Positions 8,513 through 22,156 are shown, counted from the first letter of the stretch. The stretch is DNA of 25,562 nucleotides from Scenedesmus sp. ARA3 (GCA_004335835.1 RWJK01001230.1:7142-32703); one strand, 5' to 3'. Numbers and translations: made by a program. Notes: a model not told the origin generated them from the sequence alone.

Positions 8513-11500
8513 GGGCGTAGTGTGATTTGAGGTGGGGCTTCCTCTACGTGTGAGTGCACAGCAGTGCTGCACTTCTGCCGGCTGTCAGGGTTTGAGGTTC
8601 TTTGCTGTTTGAAGCATGTGGAAGCAGCAGGCAGGACACTGCCCCTGGGCCGGGAGCTTGCAGCAGTGCAGTCGAGGCTAAGGAACAACAGCAGGGGCAG
8701 CAGCAGTAATGTGACTGAACGCCTTCCCGTGTGTTTTGTATCCTGTTGCTTTGTATGGTGTTAGTGCCTTAGTTGCCATACTGCGCGTGCTCTGTGTTGC
8801 TATTGCAGCAGCCAAAGCAGCAGCGTATGCACTGGGCGTCAAGGAGCTGGCAACCTAATCAGCAGCAGTAGCAGCAGCAGCAGAAGCAGCAGCGACTGTG
8901 ACTCACGATGCTCAGGCAGCAACTGCGGCTGGTTGAAGCCTCCTGTAAAGCGTAAGGACAGTCGCTAGCAGCAGCGGCCACCACTCCCCCCACCCGCTCA
9001 ACCCAACTTCCACCCTCTGCCCTCACTTCTAACAGTGCCCCGTTGCCTAGCAGGTTCTTTCAAAAGCAATCCACCAGACTGACCAGTGTTGTTTCACCCG
9101 CCTTGCGTGGTGTTTGTTGCTGCGCAGGGCCGCTCACTGCGCGTGGGTACAAGGAGCGCCTCGTCACCTCTGAGGGAACGCAGCCCATCATTCTTCTGCG
9201 CTCCGGTTACACCATCCGCTACGCCTAGCAGCACTGCACACTCCTCTCACTTACCGCACCCTCATGATCACACACCTTTCAGGGTGACTTGTGTGGTTTT
9301 GGTGCCCATGTTTTGCCTTACGCAGGGCCACTCACTACGCGTGAGTACAAGGAGCGCCTCGTCACCTCTGAAGGAGCGCAATCCGTCACTCTTCCGGGCT
9401 CTCGTTTCACCATCCGCTATGCGTAGCAGCACTGCACACTCCTCTGACTTACGCACCCTCATGATATAGCGCCTTTCAGGCCGACTTGTGTGGTTTTGGT
9501 GCCCATGTTTTGCCTTACGCAGGGCCACTCACTGCGCGTGAGTACAAGGAGCGCCTCGTCACCTCTGAGGGAACGCAGTCAGTCACTCTTCCGCGCTCGG
9601 GTTCCACCATCCGCTATGCCTAGCAGCACTGCACACTCCTCTTCCCCTTGCACCCTTCCACGCGGTCACGTGCTTTCCATGCTGAACTGTGCACTTTTCT
9701 ACTTTCATCGTGCTCTGCGCAGGGCCGCTCACTGCGCGTGAGTACAAGGAGCGCCTGGTGACGTCTGAAGGTACTCAATCCGTCACACTTCCGCGCTCGG
9801 GTTACACCATCCGCTATGCCTACGTGAGCCAGCGCGGCTACTACCCTGACAGTCCTGACAAGCCGAATCAGGACAGCTTCTGCGTTCACACGAGCTTCAA
9901 TGGGGATGCGGAGCAGCACCTGTTTGGCGTGTTTGACGGCCACGGCGACTGCGGCACGCAGGCCTCACAGTTTGCGCGAGACAAGGTGGGGTTGGAAAGC
10001 TTTAGGGTTTGACACTTGCATGAATGGTTTGGTTTTCATAGCTTATCAACCATGCCGGGGGCCACGGATATGCCATGGGTTGCGGGCTTGTGCCTGGAGG
10101 CTGTGCAGGCTGTTGAGGTGCCGCACAACGTGCTGCCATTAGCGCACTTTACATCAACCAGGCTTCCCCCTCAGTAAGCCGCCATCCTCTACATGCGTTA
10201 TATGCATTGCAATACTGCCGTGCTCAATTAGTTGGTTTATGGCGTCGCTGCCGTGCTCTTGCCTGCCCTCAGGGGTCGCCCACCTGCAGTAGTGTCTGCT
10301 CTAGTCAGCGCTTGTTCACAACCACCCAAGCCTTTCACACTAGTTTCTGTATGCTGCTTGTGTTACTGCCGTGCACTTGTGCTTGCTTTCAGGTGCCGCT
10401 GAACCTGCTGTCATCCGCGCACTTCACTACGAACCCTGCTCTGGCCTTTCACCAGGCCATGGTGGCCACAAACCTGCAGTGCCACAGGTAGGTCAGGGAT
10501 GTATCTCGAATAATCATCACAGCACATTCTGAATTCTGACCTTTCATTAGTGGTTGCGGTCTACTAGGCCATGTTGGCAACAATCCTGGTGTGCTCATTC
10601 GCGGTTGCTGCCTGCTGTGCGCCGTTTCTGACCTCGGCTGTCACAACTCATCCTTATGTTAAGACAGCAGTCACCCTTTGCTAAACTTTTCTGCAGGTCT
10701 GAATTTGACGACAGCATGAGTGGCACAACCGCAATCACTGTGCTCATCCCAGAGCGCAGCCTTCTGTTGAACCTTCCTCACCTCGGCTGTCGTATCTCGG
10801 ATCTCTCTGGTATAACACCGTTGTATCTCTCCAATATAACACCCTGCAGGTCTGACTTTGACGACAGCATGAGCGGCACAACAGCCATCACAGTGCTCAT
10901 CCGCGGTCGCAGCCTGCTGCTCACCCTTTCTGACCTCAGCTGTCTTGTTTCATTCAAACTCTGTTATAACGCCCTGCAGGTCTGACTTTGACGACAGCAT
11001 GAGCGGCACAACTGCCATCACAGTGCTCATCTGCAGCCGGTGCCTGCTGTCCATCCTTTCTGACCTCAGCTGTCACGGCCCGTTTGAATCTTGTCATAAC
11101 AAAAATAGTTGCCATTCTTACCTGCAGGTCTGACTTTGACGACAGCATGAGCGGCACGACAGCCATCACAGTGCTCATCCGCGGCCGCAGCCTGCTGGTT
11201 GCTAATGTAGGCGACAGCAGGGCAGTGCTGGCAGAAAAGAGGACAGGAGAGCGCGGCTTCATTGCGCGAGACCTGTCGATTGACCAGACGCCGTACAGGT
11301 GAGCTGTGATGTGATGTGTCGCAAGCCTGACAAGTAATGAAGTGGTTTCAAGCCAGAAAATGCTTCCTGCAGCACCGCGAGACGTCAGTGCTGACACACG
11401 CTGCAGGCGCAGTCCTTTGCTGCAGAAGTTGACTGTCTCTGACCGGGGTTGGCCATGTTTGACCATGTTTGACCGCCGTGATGCTGTGTTTAACGATGCA

Positions 11501-14500
11501 GGAGGGATGAAGCGGAGCGTGTCAAAGCTGCAGGCGCACGCGTGCTCACACTGGACCAGGTCAGTCGCAGCACAATACAGTAATGGGTATCGGCAAACAG
11601 CAGTGATCAGGCGTGAAGCACTTCATGTGGCAGTTGCATGGGCAGCTTGCAGCTGAGGCAGCTGCACTTGACATGCCAAATTATTTGATGTTGACAGCAT
11701 TGCAGCAGAAACAGCAGCTGCAATCCATTACGTTGTATCTGCTCTCCGCTCCTGCACGGACCTCCGAAACCGCCAGCTTTACCCAACTCAATTTAAAACC
11801 TAAACATGTGATCATAACACATTTGTAACATGTGTCATAACAGGTCGAGGGACTCAAGGACCCTACCATTGAGTGCTGGTCAACTGAGGAAGATGATGAC
11901 GGTGACCCCCCTCGGCTGTGGTTCCCCAATGGCATGTACCCTGGGACAGCCTTCACGCGCAGCATTGGCGATGCAGGTGCGACGCAGCAATAATTTGTTA
12001 TGGGTGGCTGCCTCTTGCTTATGTCGCATAGCACATAAGGTATGTGCTATGGCTGTGGCCGTGGTTCCCTAATGGCATGTACCCTGGAACGGCCTTCATG
12101 CGCAGCGTTGGTGATGCAGGTATGTTGGTACAAACGGCGTTGAATATGTTTGCTGCAGCTTTGCTGCGGCTGCGGCTCTGGCACCCTAACGGCATGTACC
12201 CTGGCACGCAGGCCTCTGCCCGCGTAGACACGTCACTTAAGCCTGCTGCTGCTGCTGCCGCTGCCAAAGCTGCGAAGCGCATCCGCGTGTTTGCTGAGCC
12301 GGAACCGGAGTTCAGGCACCTGGGCAGCCATAACTTTTTGATAGTTGGACCCAACCTTTTGATAGTCAACCCACTTGGTTAACCTGACAATCTGCTGCTG
12401 CTGCTGCTGCTGCTGCAGCTGCGGAGCGCATCGGCGTGTTTGCTGAGCCGGAACTGGAGTTCAGACACCTCGGCGGCAGCCACGCGTTCCTCGTTATCGC
12501 AAGTGACGGCGTGTTTGAGTTCATCAGCAGCCAGCGCGTGGTCGACATGGTGAGCATCAGGGTTGGGGGTTTCATCATTTGCTAGAGCTGTCAGAGCTGA
12601 TGGCAGTCCAGCTGTTGCGTCCTCGGCGGCAGCCATGCGTTCCTAGTCAATGCAAGTGATGGCGTGTTTGAATTCATCAGCAGCCAGCGCGTCGTGGACT
12701 TAGTGAGTGTGGTTTAGCAGCCGTGACAATGTAGGGTTTAGGAGGTTTGGGGGTTCAAGGCTTCTGAGAACTACCGGTTTGGCAGCAGTCACGCCTACTT
12801 GGTCATTGTGAGTGATGGTGTGTATGAGCACATCAGCAGGATGCGGCGCATGAACGTCCACACACATTGTTTTGTACCATATGTTACATGACAGGTTATC
12901 TAACACTATACTGCCGTGCAGGCGGCGGCTTTTGACGACCCGCATGAGGCCTGCCTTTCCATTCAGGCCGAAAGCTGTTGGCTGTGGCTCAAATACGAAA
13001 CACGCACGTTGTTTTGTACCATGTTTCATAAGACATGTTATGTATCACGTTATTGTCATGCAGGTGGCCGCCTTTGACGACCCGCACGAAGCTTGCCTGT
13101 CCGTGGTTGCTGAGAGCTACCGGCTGTGGCTCAAATATGAAACGCGCACGGATGACATCACCATGATCATGCTGCAGCTCAGTGGCCTGGATCAGCCGCC
13201 ACCCTCTTCAACACTGTCACGGTGCGCCGCTGCTGCTGCAGCTGTTTTTTGGGTCGTGGTTTGTGTGCTCGCATGACACCCAGCTTCAAGGCTACAAAGC
13301 AGTACCTTGGTTGGCTTTGTCAACATCAAAATGCATGTATAAATGCGTGCATGCATGCATGCCTACACGGATGACATCACCATGATCATGCTGCAGCTGA
13401 GTGGCCTAGATCAGCCGCCGCCCTCTTCAAACCTGTCCAGGTACGCTGCTTCTGCTGTTGTTTATCGGATTTGTTGTACGTGTTCGAATAATACCAAGCT
13501 TCAAGGCCACAAAGTGGCACCTTCGTTGGCTTTGTCAACATCAAAATGCATGTATAAATGCGTGTACGCATTTTCGCACAGATGACATCACCATGATCAT
13601 GCTGCAGCTGAGTGGCCTAGATCAGCCGCCACCCTCTGCTCAACACCTGTCCAGGTGCGCCGCTGCTGCTGCAGCTGTTTTTTGGGTTGTGGATTATGTG
13701 CCCGCATGACACCAAGCTTCAAAGCTACAAACCGGCACCTTGGTTGGCTTTGTCAACATCAACATGCATGTATAAATGCGTGCATGCATGCATGCCTACA
13801 CAGATGACATCACCATGATCATGCTGCAGCTGAGTGGCCTGGACCAGCCGCCACCCTCTGCAAACCTGTCCAGGTGCGCTGTTATTCTTGTTTTCTCCCG
13901 TCGTCTGCTGCCTTTCTATTTACTTTTTAGTTGTGGTGTGCATGCCCCCACGACACCACGCTTCAAGGCTACTCCGACTGTCGTGGCACCAGCAGCACAC
14001 TGCTTTTGCATGCGTGCACAGACATCAACACACTGATCATGCTGCAGCTGCTGCGTGTTGCCCACTTTTGACGTGGTGGCCCCTTCCTGACACATTTTGC
14101 TTGTGCGTGTTGCTTTTGTAATGCTGCATGCAGGTCATCACTGCCTCTATCTAGGTGGGTGCAGCAGTCATGCTATCACATGTGTTGGAGATCACCACAT
14201 GTGTTCAGCAACATGTGCTTAGCCAAGTGTAATGGACAGTACATGCCGCACATGTAAGGCTGCAAAGTGAAAGCAGGTCTGCTTGCTGCGCATGCTGCTA
14301 TGCCAGGCAAGCTTTCATCTCAAAGTGATGCCTGCAGCCCCAGCAGTGATACCTGCAGCCCCTGCAGCAGGCACCTCACTGCTGGGATGCACACAGCAAC
14401 ATGTTATGTGTTAACGCTGCCTCTTTGAGCTCTGCTGCTGCTGCTGCTGCTGCTGCTCTTGCACGTTGCAGGGCGTCTCTGCCAATGCAGCAGGCCTACC

Positions 14501-14915
14501 AGCAGCCTAACGCCTCTGCAGTGGCAGCAGACCAGCAGCACCAGCAGCAGGAGCAGCTGGATCAATGCGAGCAGGAAGCGGCAGCAGCAGCAGCGGCGGC
14601 TGCAGCAGCAGCGCAGGAGCAGCAGCAGCAGCTGGGGCTGATAGAGATGTCACAGCAGGTGAGTTTTTTTTTGTTATCTCTACTACAACTGACAGGCAGG
14701 TGCAGCCCTGCCACCTGATCATGTGTTGGCTAATAATAAAACCAGTAAATCTGCTGTGCTTGAGAACAGTGTTATTTGCCGTAGCCTGCGTAAGCGTCTA
14801 CGTGTGATCCTGCCTGGTGGGCGGATTGTTAAATCTTCCTCTCAGCTCATAGCAATGTCAGTACACGATGCATGCCAAGATCGCTGTCCCTGCTGCTGCT
14901 GCTGCTGCTGCTGTC

Positions 14916-14953
<38 letters not shown>

Positions 14954-15077
14954 GCTGTTGCAGGGCATTCATTTGCAGCCCGGCAACATCCTGCCCCTGC
15001 GGGGGCACCTGGTCGAAGACATAGAAGCATACAACCTAGCAGCAGCAGCAGCAGCGGCAGCAGCAACACCCAGTTTT

Positions 15078-15122
<45 letters not shown>

Positions 15123-17990
15123 GATACGTCGCTGGGCACGATCTCAAAGTGGTTCCAGTCACACAACTATATGGCTCCGGGCCATGAGGATGGACAAGCA
15201 GCAGCACAGATAGCACCATCGGGAGCCAGCGGTACTGCTGCTGCTGCAGCGGCAGCAGCAGCAGCAGCGGCAGCAGCAGACATGGCAGCAGCAGCAGCGC
15301 AGCAGCAGCAGCAGGAGCTTGACTTGGGTAGTATAACGCCGCAGCAGCACCGGATGCTGGAGCAGAGTGTAAAACAGTGAGTGCCTGAGGTTTAAACTTT
15401 GCGTACCAATGATTTCACCTGTTGTTAGTTACACCTGTTATTAGTTACGCTATGGATACTTCACCCATCATCAGTACATGATGAAGCTCTGACTTCTCTC
15501 CTTGACTGCTGCCGTGGCTGCTGCAGCAACTTCCTGTTCAGCCACCTGTGGGAGGCAGGAAGGCTGACCATGTACAAGGCATAAGCTGTAGCCATAACCA
15601 CCTAGGGCTGATCTGAACATCTGTTGTCTGTTGTGTGTTCCTTTTTGCCTGTCTGCAGCAACTTCCTGTTCAGCCACCTGTCGGATGCAGAGAGGTGGAC
15701 TGTATACAAGGCATGCGAAACCATGAAGGCATTATGAAACCATAAACACCTACGCTTAACCTGTAACATCTCTTACCGGTTGTCTGTTTTTTTTTGCCTG
15801 CCTGCAGCAACTTCCTGTTCAGCCACCTTTCAGAAGCAGACAGGCGGACTGTATACAATGCAAATAAAACCATAAAACCACCTGTTTTCAAACCATTTGC
15901 CTGCTGTGTTCTGTTTTCGTGTCTGCAGCAACTTCCTGTTCAGCCACCTGTCAGAAGCAGAGAAGCTGACTGTGTACAAGGCGATGCAGCGGGTGACGGT
16001 GCAGGTGGGTGCGATGATGTTATTTGTAGGTTAAAGTTTGAATTTGAAATTGTAACATGTCATTTTGGTCAGATCTCCTCTGGGCAGCTGCAAACCAGTG
16101 CAGCCGCAGGTGATAGAAGCTGTGGTGATGATGGAGCAGCTAGCTTCGTGCTGGTGTGCATTTCTGGATTGGTGATATGACGTCATGTCTGCTGCCGCCG
16201 CGCATTGTTACTAGCAACTTGTCACTTGTCATTCTGATGTGCAGCCGGTTGAGATCATCATCAGCCGAGGCGAGCGCGGCAACAACTTTACGCCTCTGAA
16301 ATTGCTGTATGCTGCCGCTGCAAGATGTCACTTTTTACTTTTCACGTGTCGCTTGTTACTTGTCACTTGTTACTTTTGTTCAGCCGGGCGAGATCATCAT
16401 CAGCCAAGGGGAGCGCGGCGACGACTTTTACGTTGTAGAATCCGGCGTCTTTGATGTCATGTCTGCTGCCGCCGCACCTTGTTACTTGTCACTTGTCATT
16501 TCCTGCAGCCGGGCGAGATCATCATCAGCCAAGGCGAGCGCGGCGACGACTTCTATGTCGTGGAATCTGGCGTCTTTGACGTCATGGTTGCCTCGTCACC
16601 GGAGCAGTTAGAAGCGCTGGCGTTAGAAGAGCAGCTGCAGCAGCAGGATGCCCTGGAGCTGCAGCAGCAGCAGCAGGATCTGGCCGCGCAGCTGCAGCAG
16701 GAGACGCTAGGCAACGGGCAGCAGCAGCAGCAGGGTGTGGCCGGCAGCAGCAGCGGCGGAACGCCGAGGGCTGCGAGTTTGCAGCAGCAGGGGAAGCAGT
16801 CGGCTGGCGGTGGCTTGGCTGGCGGCATGAGAGGGTCTGGCAACTTGTTGGTCGACAATGACCTCATGGCAGGTGGGCACACTCATTAATTTACATTCAG
16901 GAAAATGTATGAACACAAATAACAGCATAAAGTAACAGTAGTTTTGTTGAAGAACTAATGATGTAAATCACCAAAAAATGAAAACATAAATATCATCAAA
17001 ATGGATGCATTTTTTATGGTTGAACCCAAGATGAACCCAAGATAATATTACCGCTGCTGCTGCCGCAGACATTGCTGCCAATGCAGCTGGCGAGGCGTTT
17101 CTCAATGCGCTGGATGACGGGCAGGAGGGCGGCGGAGGGCCCGGCAGCGTTGGCAGTGCCACCACCACTGCACCAGGTGAGCTTCGTGTTGTTTTTTTCC
17201 CTTGCGCACGATGATAGTTGTGAGTTGAGATCGGATTACAGGGAGAAAGCTGCTTGAATTTGTATTGGCACGGTTATTGAACACCATAGAAGGGCTTTCT
17301 GGCAAAGCGCTCCTCAGATGCGCTGGATGTTGGCCAGGAGGGCGGCGGAGGGCCGGGCAGTGTGGGCAGCGCCAGAACCACCGCACCAGGTGAGCTTCCC
17401 TGATTGTTTTTTTTTGTGTTTTTGCTCACAATGGTACTGGTAGGTTTAGGATGGAACGGCAGGGAAGAAGCTGCTTAATTTTGTGTGAAAACGGTAATCA
17501 AACAGCATAAAAAGGCTTCCTGGCAAGGCTTTTTTGGATGCGCTGGATGATGGGCAGGAGGGCGGCGGAGGGCCCGGCAGCGTTGGCAGCGCCACCACCA
17601 CAGCGCCAGGTGAGCTTCCCTGATTGTTGTTCTTGGTGTTTTTGCACATATTGGTACTTGCAGGTTTAGGATGGAATTCCAGGGAAGAAGCTGCTTAAAT
17701 TCTTGTGAAAACGGTGTTCGAACAGTATAGAAAGGCTTCCTGGCGAGGCGTTCCTGAATGCGCTTGATGATGGGCAGGAGGGCGGCGGCGGGCCGGGCAG
17801 TGTCGGCAGCGCCACCACCACAGCACCAGGTGAACGAGTGACTTGAATCTCAAGTTTCCAGGATGCTGGTGGTATAGTACATGTGTCCGATCAACAACAT
17901 GCACAGTGGAGTGCACTTGACGCACTGGTTCTAGAACAGCCCACAGCGCTAGCAGATTGTCAATGATGAGCACGACAGTGATGATTGACG

Positions 17991-18024
<34 letters not shown>

Positions 18025-18939
18025 AGGGGAGTTTGGATTCCTGGGCGGCGTGCAGACCGAGTGGGGCGAGCTGGTACACACCTACTACGCGCCAGCCATG
18101 GAGGTGAGCCGCCGCCGCTGCTGCTGCTGCTGCTGTAATGACACTTGCAACAATGGCTTTTCCTTTGAACACGTTTTTGGACTTGGTAATGTTGGATTTG
18201 CCATCGACTGATGCTGGTACACACCTACTACGCGCCAGCCATGGAGGTGAGCAGCAGCAACATAGAACAGTGGTTGTAAACCAGACACAATCACGTTAAA
18301 GTGATGCTGGTGCACACGTACTACACGCCAGCATGGAGGTGAGCCGCTGCTGCTAGCAGCGCTGCCGCTGCCGCTGCTGCTGCTGCTGTGCATCTTTTTG
18401 CAGCTGCGTCTATTTCCAACCTTGTCATCAGCTGCATATACTCTTCCCTGCCGACCACGCCCCGCCAAACTTTTGCGCGTTTGTGTCCGCCGTTTATTGC
18501 ATTGTCCGGCGGCGCCCATCTCAGCTTTGGTGAGCTGGCGCTGCTGTACGGCCTAACACTGCTGCTGCTGCTGCTACTGCTGCTGCTGCTGCAGGGTCCA
18601 GAGTCCTGCGGCGCCCACCCCAGCTTTGGTGAGCTGGCGCTGCTGTACGGCAAGCCACGTGCTGCCACTGTGGTGTCACAGACAGACGGCGTGCTGTGGC
18701 GGCTGAGCAGACAGGCCTTCCGGTCGGCGCTGCAGGTGCGCAGAATGAAATATAGCGTGATACCTTTTTGGTGGATCTGCATGTGTTGCGTAGACATGAG
18801 TCGGCTGCGGCGTGCTGTGGCGGCTCAGCGCGGCAGGTGGGCGCAAAGAGTTGATATCAAAAATGTCTGGTGTGCCACTCTTCAGCACCACCTGCATCTG
18901 CCTTCCCTTCAAGTCCTCATCTCCACTCTTTGACGGTGG

Positions 18940-18972
<33 letters not shown>

Positions 18973-19845
18973 AGGCTGGCCGACCAGGCCCCGACCCTGC
19001 CGTGCTGCACACTCTGCGCAGCTGCGAGCTGCACACTCAATATGTCTTGCCTGCTGCTGCTGCTGCTGCAGGCTGGCCGGCCAGGCCCTGATCCTGCCGT
19101 GCTGCACACTCTGCGCAGCTGCGAGCTGCTGGAATGTTTGACCAATGGGCAGCTGATGATGCTGGCAGGGCTGCTGCAGCCGGTGAGACATGTTTTGTGA
19201 TGGTGTAATGGCTATGCTAAATACACGCCGCTGTTTTGATGTGCTGCCAGCTGCTAGTATGCTTGACCAATGGACTGCTGCAGCCGGTGAGACATGTCGG
19301 TGAGTGTCGTTTTGGTTCCCTTTTTTCTCTTCTGTGGGCGATGTGCTGTTGAGTGTTGAAATGCTTGACCAATGGGCAGCTGATGATGCTGGCAGGGCTG
19401 CTGCAGCCAGTGAGTCTTGCATCTGATTTCATTTTCAGCAGATTCATGTTATAGCGCCTGATGATGTAGGAAGGGTGCAGGATGCAAAGCTTGGCAGAAA
19501 GAGTTGGCTGCTGCTACAGCTGCTGAGAACAGGTTATGGAGTGACGTGGAACGATGGCATGCATGTATGTGCCTGTGCGCTGATGTGCTGTTAGGTGTTG
19601 AAATGCTTGACAACGGGCAGCTGATGATGCTGGCAGGGCTACTGCAGCCGGTGAGCTCTCTTCAATCCTTCTATCTGTGTACCCTTGTGTCCTGTTATCA
19701 TTTTCATTAACTCGCTTGTAGACGCTGCAGAGGATGCTTGCATGTTGACGGGTAAGGGTTGTGTTGACGCTGCTGTTGCTGGCAGGCCTGCAAAAGCTTG
19801 GGCTCTGTAAATCATAGCTGGCCACTGCTGCTGACGCCACCTGTC

Positions 19846-19894
<49 letters not shown>

Positions 19895-21963
19895 ACTCAG
19901 CGCGTGTACGAGGACGGCGACGTAATCGCGCACCAGGGTGACACCACGGATGACAGCTGCTTCATAGTGGCACAGGTGAATGCATTGCTGCAAGATGCTG
20001 CACAGTACTATTTTGTGGTTGTTGGGTGGCTTCCCCTTTCTGCTTGTCAGCCTGCCAGCCTCAGATGACAGCTGCTTCATGGTGGCGCAGGTGAGACGGT
20101 CAATGCTGAATGCCCTTTTTTGGTATTGATTTCATTTCAATGCAGTGTTGCCCTAGCAACATCACCCAGTTCAATGTATTGAATGTGAGGACGTCATTGA
20201 CATGCTCGCTTATGTTTCTTACTGCCCTGTGGTTGCTGGGCGAGGCGGTGGCAGTGGTCTGCTCCTTGATCTTTTTTCTGAATACAGCGTTGCATGAATT
20301 GAATGTTAGTTTGGGTTACTGTCCTATGGCTCACTGCTACGGCTGCAGGGCCAGATGGTGGCACTGGCCTCCTCCTTTTACAGGATCAAGCACATATCGG
20401 CTGATCTTAGCTGATCATATCATGTGTTTGATATGTTGTTTGTGGCTGCAGGGCGAGTGGTTGCAGTGGTCTGCTCCTCGATCCTTATATGAAATTAAAT
20501 TTACAGGATCTCAAGGCTAATATGAATATGTTCTTTTGTCTGTGGCTGCAGGGAGAGGTGGTGGCAGTGTTCTGCTCCTGAACCGCCAACTTGGCTTTCT
20601 AAACGCCACATGACAAGCCATCACATCGTGTTGGCTGATCCCAGCTGATTGTATGCTGTCTGTGCTGCAGGGAGAGGTGGTGGCAGTGGTCTGCTCCTCA
20701 ACAGCCAACCTGGCAGCAGCAGCAGCAGCAGGCACAGGTGCAGCATCGTCGCCGCAGACGCAGGGGCTGCTGTCGGCAGCGGTGTCGGGCGCTGCGCACG
20801 GCAACAGCGGCAGCGGCAGCAGAGATGGATACAGCAGCGACAGGTAGGGACGAAGCTACCAGATCTGATATGTCATGACCTTGTTACGGCTGTTTTCTTT
20901 CTTGCCTTCAAGTATGTGCTGTGGTTGATCGATCATACTGTCCAGGCATGTTCATATTTTCACAAAACGGGCTGGCGGTCGTCCTGTTGTAGGCTACCTC
21001 AGTATTGTGTTTTTATCGATGGGTGTTGTTGCTGCTGCTGCTGCTGCGGCTGCTGCAGGTCTGTGCATGGCGGCCGCCGTGAGGTGCTAACAATGGGCCC
21101 TGGAGCGTTCTTTGGGGAGCGCAACCTGGCTGACCCAAGCTTCAGCTGGCTGGCAAGCATGGTGGCGCGCGGCAGGGTGAGCACAACCACCATTGTTGCG
21201 GTTGTGAATCGCACTTGTTTTTGAATTAGAATATGTTGACGTATGTCAGGAAAATATCTGAACAGCAACATGAATAATGGCATAATTGCAAATAACAGCC
21301 ACAAAAACATCAGTAATGTCGTGTTTAACTGATATGAAGGTTTTTTGCATTGCACAGTCCATAGTTGTCATGCTGCTCGGATGTTCTTTAGGGAGCGCAA
21401 CCTGGCTGACCCGAATTTTAGCTGGCTGGCAAGCATGGTGGCACGCGGCAGGGTGAGCAGAAGCAGTGATGTTGTTCGATGTGTTTATACTTTTAAATGA
21501 CAAATAAACACCAGTAATGTTGCGTTTAAAACATATATGAAGGTTGTTTGCATTGCACAGTCCGTAGTTGTCATGCTGCTCGGATGTTCTTTGGGGAGCG
21601 CAACTTGGCAGATCCGAGTTTCAGCTGGCTGGCAAGCATGGTGGCACGCGGCAGGGTGAGTGCTAAAGTCAACAACGCTAATTACGTACTGTAAACGATG
21701 TGACTCTAGTGCTTCTATAGTGTGCAGTAGTAACAGCATGGACATTACAGCAAGCAATCGTTGAGGAGCGCAACCTGGCAGATCGGGGTTTCAGCTGGCT
21801 GGCAAGCATGGTGGCATGCGGGCGGGTGAGTGATGCATGCACAACACTAGTCACAACAATTCAACAACCTTCTCTCTTCGAGTGTGTCACAGCAGTGACA
21901 CGAGTTACGTCATCTATTTACATCATCTGGGTCGCAACGTGTTTGGCAGGCCTTGCCTTCAGC

Positions 21964-22012
<49 letters not shown>

Positions 22013-22109
22013 AGACGCTGCTGCTAGCCCTGTCCCGCAGCGCCTTCGAGAAGCTCTTCGGGCCTCTTTTTTCACTGGCTGTCAACCACTGCCTGCTCAG
22101 ATTCTCACA

Positions 22110-22156
<47 letters not shown>

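Larger units (their letters stand above)
9786..13221 (+). other. PP2C phosphatase domain (exons 2-8)
   Basis: Residues about 67-375 hold the PP2C (PPM) motifs in order: [14 protein letters not shown] (79-92), FDGHG (110-114), SMSGTTA (165-171), [14 protein letters not shown] (183-196), LSIDQTP, the [14 protein letters not shown] acidic stretch (248-261), [16 protein letters not shown] (263-278), [10 protein letters not shown] (307-316) and TRTDDIT (350-356). The metal-coordinating aspartates of the family (in NQD, FDGHG, ASDG and DDIT) are all present, so a working Mn/Mg-dependent Ser/Thr phosphatase is predicted. The [16 protein letters not shown] wording is the form seen in the plant fusion proteins rather than in stand-alone PP2Cs. 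Confidence 0.9.
14472..15376 (+). other. Gln/Ala-rich interdomain linker (exons 9 and 10)
   Basis: Residues about 376-575 link PP2C to CNB-A and consist largely of poly-Gln and poly-Ala encoded by CAG/GCA runs, with short unique islands ([20 protein letters not shown] and [20 protein letters not shown]). The plant homologue has a short, non-repetitive, basic linker here. The last part ([19 protein letters not shown]) probably leads into the N-terminal helix of CNB-A. These two exons are among the few without clear echo copies. Confidence 0.8.
15929..18735 (+). other. Cyclic-nucleotide-binding domain A with long insert (exons 11-15)
   Basis: The fold starts [20 protein letters not shown], continues [20 protein letters not shown] (602-621), and resumes after an insert of about 150 Gln/Gly/Ser-rich residues (628-about 772, exons 12-13) with the phosphate-binding cassette [17 protein letters not shown] (795-811). 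The cassette Glu797 and Arg806, which hold the ribose and phosphate in PKA/PKG-type sites, are present. The residue after the Arg is Ala, as in cAMP-type (PKA) sites; PKG sites usually have Thr or Ser. Binding is likely; cAMP preference is inference. Confidence 0.85.

Noticed and set aside
13367..13873. Downstream exon 8 copies as alternative exons using CAG before ATGACATC
   Set aside because: Joining the exon-8-side donor phase to ATGACATC gives an immediate TGA frame; these are better read as donor-side echoes.
18676..19422. Long minus-strand open frame (248 codons)
   Set aside because: It lies antisense to exons 15-16 and their echoes, is rich in Gln/Ala/Ser from CAG runs, and has no recognisable family.
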